Assembly: GCA_933207985.1 (NCBI GenBank)
Contig: OW240912.1
Coordinates: 252,760,960 to 252,824,959 of the forward strand
From: Pelobates cultripes
Taxonomy: Eukaryota > Chordata > Amphibia > Anura > Pelobatidae
DNA length: 64,000 bases
Direction of reading: 5' to 3'
A program made the translations under genes and the position numbers. The notes below the pieces were generated by a model. It saw only the letters and a list, made by a program, of their open reading frames with translations. It searched no databases and was not told the DNA's origin. Shown in pieces: positions 59,691 through 64,000 of this stretch (position 1 is its first letter; the number at the start of each line of letters is the position of its first letter).

Positions 59691-60220
59691 GTTGCAAGAA
59701 AAAGTATGTGAAACCTTTGGAATGATATGGATTTCTGCACAAATTGGTCATAAAATGTAATCTGATCATCATCTAAGTCACAACAATAGACAATCACAGT
59801 CTGCTTAAACTAATAACACACAAAGAATGAAATGTTGCCATGTTTTTATTGAACACACCATGTAAACATTCACAGTGCAGGTGGAAAAATTAAGTTAATC
59901 CTTGGATTTAATAACTGGTTGAACCTCCTTTGGCAGCAATAATTTCAACTAAACGTTTCCTGTAGTTGCAGATCAGATGTGCACAACGGTCAGGAGTAAT
60001 TCTTGACCATTCCTCTTTACAGAACTGTTTCAGTTCAGCAATATTCTTGGGATGTCTGGTGTGAATTGCTTTCTTGAGGTCATGCCACAGCATCTCAATC
60101 GGGTTGAGGTCAGGACTCTGACTGGGCCACTTCAGAAGGCGTATTTTCTTCTGTTTAAGCCATTCTGTTGTTGATTTAATTCTATGCTTTGGGTCATTGT
60201 CCTGTTGCAACAGTATTTAA
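59689..60220 (-). mobile_element. Tc1-like transposon, 3' half only
   Basis: The end 'tacagttgcaagaaaaagta' lies directly after the TG satellite. Antisense transposase follows to 'gtcctgttgcaacagtattt', where it is cut off. The other terminus is absent. Confidence 0.85.
59908..60210 (-). pseudogene. Tc1 transposase C-terminal domain
   Basis: A 100-codon open frame starting inside the catalytic domain: [16 protein letters not shown] (second Asp of the triad), [20 protein letters not shown] (Glu in NPIE), and then the C-terminal end ITPDRCAHLICNYRKRLVEI. The residues match Tc1/Tc3-type transposases closely. The DNA-binding domains and first Asp are missing because of truncation at about 60215, so it is an inactive fragment despite the clean frame. 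Confidence 0.88.
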
Positions 60221-61910
60221 TAAAAACAGTAGATTATGTGGCACTCATTGATGTAACCCTTGACAGGATATTCTAGGATATGTTGCACTTGACAGGATAT
60301 TCTAAATCATAAATTAATCATAAATTATATTGTAAACATAAACAATAATAGTATAACAAGAATCATATCCATAAATTAAAGAGATGTCAATGTGAAACCT
60401 TCATATAATGCCCTCTCTGTATTATATTGAAACCCCAAGCTACTAAACAATAAAAAAATTGACAGAAAAACCCTGCCAATGATTAATAAAACATTGCCTT
60501 TTTTCGCTCAGTTTGAATGTCACAGCTATCATAAATATAAACTGGGCAGATGTAATAAAACTTTGCCAGAAAAACCAGCTTTGATTTGGAAAAATAAGCT
60601 GAGGCTTCAATCTATCAGCCTGTTCAGCATGATTAATTACCTGTTTTTGAATTCAGGGAAGCATCCAACCAATGATTTGTAAGGATTATATTAATGACTT
60701 TACTATACAAACCAGGGCTATTGCAATGCAATTGCTATAGTTATCCCCTCCTCTACTATTGTTTCAATAAAAATAAAAAAATAGAGCACATATTAATGAA
60801 ACAAAATATGCAACAACACTTAATCAAAACAATATTTTTTTCATTCATAAAATGTATTCTCTGAAAAAGAAAAACCCCATTATAAAACCCTCATATTACA
60901 TGTTTTAAGGACACATAGGAGATATGTCTAAATATTATGAAATGTTTCTTAATAAATAACTGATTAGGAAACATGTTATAATATTTTGACAAATCTACAT
61001 TTTTGTTTACTAATCTGTTTTTTATTAAATTGTTCTTAAAATCCTCTAAACCCTTTTCTTGAATTTGTCTTTTTTCATAGAATTACCTCAGAAAAGACTT
61101 CCAAATTTAGAGTAGAGTTAAAAAGAGAAGTAATATAAAGAAACAATGTTTCTACCACCAACAGAAATACAAAATAGTACTTTTGATGGTGGGAACCAGA
61201 GACAGCTTTTCCAAAAGACCTTCCCAGTGGGTACCCTAACATAAAAAACAATCTGTATAACAAATATACAGAGATGTAATATAGTGTGATATTGTTACAA
61301 ACACACTATAACGCCAAATTAAGTTGCACTCACAGAGCTATAAAGGCACTCATTGAGGCTAAGTATAGATAACGGCATAGTTGGTTGCCTCCCCCGATGT
61401 AATGGTTGGCCAATCCACCTCCTACCTCCTCATTCCACCATGGATGCAAACAGGCTTCTCAAATGAAAAACTCCAGGAAGGATATGAATAAAAAAGGCTT
61501 TATTTAAATAATCGTATTTCTTCCCTATATGTCTCATCCCTACAGGGTCTAAATTATTTAAAACAAATACATTTAACAAGTTAATAAAATGCCTTATTCC
61601 CCTTCCTAGAGTCCAACCATTAATATAAGGAATGCCTTCAACCTTCATGGTCGTCCAGTGGGTGTGTGATCTCCTCCTCTTTCAGAACCACCATTCTTAC
61701 GCATATCAGTATGTTAATCTCCACTCCCTTCCCAGTTGTCTGCCTTTAGTAGAGTTTGATTTCCAGCATGCATTTCAGTTGTTGGCATGATGACATCATC
61801 CACAAGAGTGTCAATACTGTAAACATAAATACTTCATTGTAATGAGTTCCAATTAATTTGGCATGATCTCATCATGCCTTCCAGTATTTGCATTTCACAA
61901 GACGGGGACC
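60221..61910. other. AT-rich intron, one possible repeat
   Basis: Positions 61300-61690 are GC-richer ('ggttgcctcccccgatgtaa') and may be a repeat fragment. The rest is plain. 'tgacaggatattcta' occurs twice at about 60260 and 60290 (a short local duplication). Confidence 0.5.
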
Positions 61911-63230
61911 TACAGTTGTAATCAAAATTATTCAACCTCAGTTGTAAATAAGGCTTATTGTCAAAATTTACAGACTTTCAGCTACCTTTGCAATGAACAA
62001 ATCAAACAAAAGCAATTGAAATAGCTCAGCACAATGAATGCTTCAAGTGGTTTCACCAAATTCAACTAAAATGCAACTTATAATGACTTCTCCAGTCTCA
62101 AAATTATTCAACCCCCTGAGCAAAATCCCTCACAAATATGCAAAACAAGTAATGTCGCAAGCACAACTAATGCTACTAATCAAGGGCTTGATTAGTTGCA
62201 CTTGGTGTGCTTGAGCTGGAACACTTAAAAAAAACTGAACTGGCTAGGGGTTTGTTTGACTTCATGTTAGAAATATGGCTAAGTCAAATGAATGGTCCAC
62301 AAAGTTAAGAGAAGAGATCATCACACTTAACAAGTAAGGAACAGTATACAAAAAGTGACAGTGATAGTGAGGAATTTACTCCGTCAGCAATTTCCCCTTG
62401 CCATGGTCTTTTGTATCAATTTGGAACTCTCTGTATTTCTCCTTGTCCCCAAACCAGCTGGTGAGAAGCCCCAATGAACGAGACAAGACAATGTAAGGTT
62501 CAAGGTGACTTCTAACATTTAACGGACTGTGTAACAGGTTATATTCAAGAGGAAACAGGGGTGGTCTTACAAGCATTATCCAAAATCATCTATCTTATCT
62601 TAACATCTTAACCTATAGCTAGCTTTCAGGTGTATCTTCATGTACAGGCCTTGCACAAAGCCAAGTTTCAATATAACTATGCACTTAGAATTAATAATTA
62701 TAATTAAAGATATTAGCTACGCAGTTCTAAATTACACATTACTAATCAGTTATGCTCAAAGGGAGAAACACAGGAAATAAAGCCAACATCACATACACAC
62801 AGGAAATAACACTAACACTTGTTACACAATGTTCTCTAGCTCTTGTCTAGGGGTATATTCACTAAGCATTTTATATAGACAAAGTATATTATTTCAAATA
62901 GCTGACATGCTCCAAGTTAGCCAATTTTAAACAGACTGGACATCCGGTCATCTGTAGCATGAGTATTGGATCACTAAGCATTGTATATAGGCAAAGTGAC
63001 AGCAAAGGCACCGAATGTTCCTAGAGACACCAGTGGAAGCATAGTTTAGTTTGCAAATTCAAGGTTGAAGGAACAGTAGTTACACTACCTGGATGGAGCA
63101 GAAAAAGGAAGCTATTTATGGCTGCAAACAGATTTCTGAGAAGACAGACTGTGGCAACAGATTTCAGTGAGCACAGTATGTTGCGTACTCCAAGACTTAC
63201 ACCACTACTGACCCAAAAGTACATCGAAAT
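61911..63230 (+). mobile_element. Tc1-like transposon, split by a 631-bp insertion, 3' truncated
   Basis: The left end tacagttgtaatcaaaatta is followed by a ~360-bp leader. The transposase starts at the ATG at 62275 (MAKSNEWSTKLREEIITLNK) on the plus strand. Coding text stops at 62361 and resumes at about 63001 with decayed frames carrying NVPRDT-like, RRQTVATDFSEHSMLRTPRL and related Tc1 sequence. The right end is lost. This is the only Tc1 copy in the window with its gene in sense to DMD. Confidence 0.8.
62362..62992. mobile_element. Insertion inside the Tc1 copy, flanked by AAAGTGACAG
   Basis: aaagtgacag occurs at 62352-62361 and 62993-63002, exactly where the Tc1 reading is broken and resumes. 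The insert holds a GC-richer part (62380-62580) with 'gaacgagacaagacaatg', similar to the LTR-like block at 32.4 kb. A near-repeat 'cactaagcattttatatag' / 'cactaagcattgtatatag' (about 62859 and 62972) lies at its end. LTR or other identity unresolved. Confidence 0.65.
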
Positions 63231-64000
63231 AGATATCTATGTTTCCCAGCTGCTTCATCAAAATACAAAATCTTTGCACCCATTTCAAGCTGCATACTCC
63301 GCTCTTTAATTTTTCCACATTACTTCGAGCTTGTACTCCTCGTGCCCTCATCAACCCATCTCGACTCCTTCTAGTGGTACTTTGAATGCAAATCAGAAAT
63401 GTTTCTGGTCCTATGCGACCACTTACACATATCTCAATTGCTATTTGTTACAGCTATGTTATAACCTATGATGAGTACTTTCTTACACCTGATTGTCCCC
63501 TGAATTATCTTTTTATTGTTATCTATACTTGACAAATATTTTTAAAAAGAATGTTAAAAAATAAATATTTATGCTAATTATTTAGTTTTCTCTGCTATCA
63601 ATGATCCCATACTACGCTGTTATGTTTGGGAAAGTGGCTTCCCATAAGACAAGCATATTGTATTAGAGTTACAGTAAGTAACTCAACTTCAATTATAAAA
63701 TTAAGCTTGAGGCACAGTTAGAAAACCAACATAATGTAATCTTTTCTTTTAATAACATTTTTTATGCTTTTTCTTGTAGCATATTACTCATTGGTAGATA
63801 TACTCGTTTTACAGAAAAGTGCTAATAGGACTTTAATGATTCTTTTTTATGGAATGCCATATAATTTAACTACCTTTCTTAAAAAAGCATCATCAATACC
63901 TGTCTTTCCTTGGCATAGATTGCTTTACATTACTTTGAAAGAAAACTACCGTAATTTATATTATTATTTTTTACTCCTGCTATTTGCTATTCAATATTCA
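63231..64000. other. Plain AT-rich intron to window end
   Basis: No recognised coding sequence, exon or repeat. Confidence 0.5.

Larger units (their letters stand above)
6152..64000 (+). other. DMD: Dystrophin intron 2 (5' portion, continues past window)
   Basis: At least 57.8 kb of non-coding sequence follows the exon. I found nothing encoding the exon 3 peptide (FGKQHIENLFSDLQDG or similar). In mammals this intron is among the longest in DMD, so its size here is expected. It holds the mobile elements listed below, and most sit between stretches of plain AT-rich DNA. Confidence 0.82.

Noticed and set aside
59160..59800. Long open frames on both strands rich in Cys/Val or His/Thr
   Set aside because: They are direct translations of the TG/CA minisatellite, with no start context or domain.
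6152..64000. Dystrophin exon 3
   Set aside because: No peptide like GKQHIENLFSDLQDGRRLL was found on the plus strand.

Overview
This is vertebrate, intron-dominated DNA, and the repeat content points to a frog (anuran). The base composition is AT-rich and there are no long host ORFs. There are many small TTAA-flanked MITEs, several Tc1-like transposons, CR1 and L1-type LINEs, and a DIRS retrotransposon, a mixture typical of amphibian genomes. I cannot name the species.

The only host coding sequence I can support is a 62-bp exon at 6090-6151 (+). It has clean AG and GT splice sites and encodes the start of the N-terminal actin-binding (calponin-homology) domain of dystrophin. It corresponds to exon 2 of DMD. 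Bases 1-6089 are therefore the intron upstream of exon 2. Bases 6152-64000 are the first ~58 kb of intron 2, which is also very long in mammals. I recognised neither a first exon nor exon 3.

Layout. 1-6.1 kb: upstream intron with a hAT-like MITE and a TTAA MITE carrying a 67-bp tandem duplication. 6.5-9.4 kb: a 544-bp TTAA MITE, a CGAA-rich repeat with a perfect 45-bp-arm palindrome, and an L1-type short element. 12.7-14.5 kb: a Tc1 copy with a nested MITE. 15.5-16.6 kb: a 5'-truncated CR1. 17.9-18.5 kb: a second copy of the 6.5-kb MITE. 19.8-22.1 kb: an L1-type element with an intact ORF1 but no ORF2, then a second element with the same tail. 23-25.6 kb: a possible captured Ig-like fragment and two TTAA MITEs. 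25.9-30.9 kb: a nearly complete DIRS element (inverted termini, gag-like remnant, RT/RNase H, tyrosine recombinase, internal complementary region). 32.2-33.3 kb: an LTR-like sequence. 34.8-36.15 kb: an L1-type element split by a fold-back insertion. 38.2-43.7 kb: three DNA transposons side by side and a mariner remnant. 45.6 kb: a fold-back element. 50.6-53.6 kb: a hairpin-rich TIR element and a Tc1 copy with two nested insertions. 54.9-57.2 kb: an L1 scrap and a longer CR1 copy with a broken RT. 59.3-60.2 kb: a TG-rich satellite and a Tc1 3' half. 61.9-63.2 kb: a Tc1 copy split by a 631-bp insertion.

The genes do not form an operon or pathway. The host exon sits in a long intron that has accumulated selfish elements, some of them nested. 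The most intact autonomous element is the DIRS element. Its RT/RNase H frame is open, but its recombinase has lost a catalytic arginine. I found no CRISPR, tRNA, rRNA or prokaryote-type defence system.
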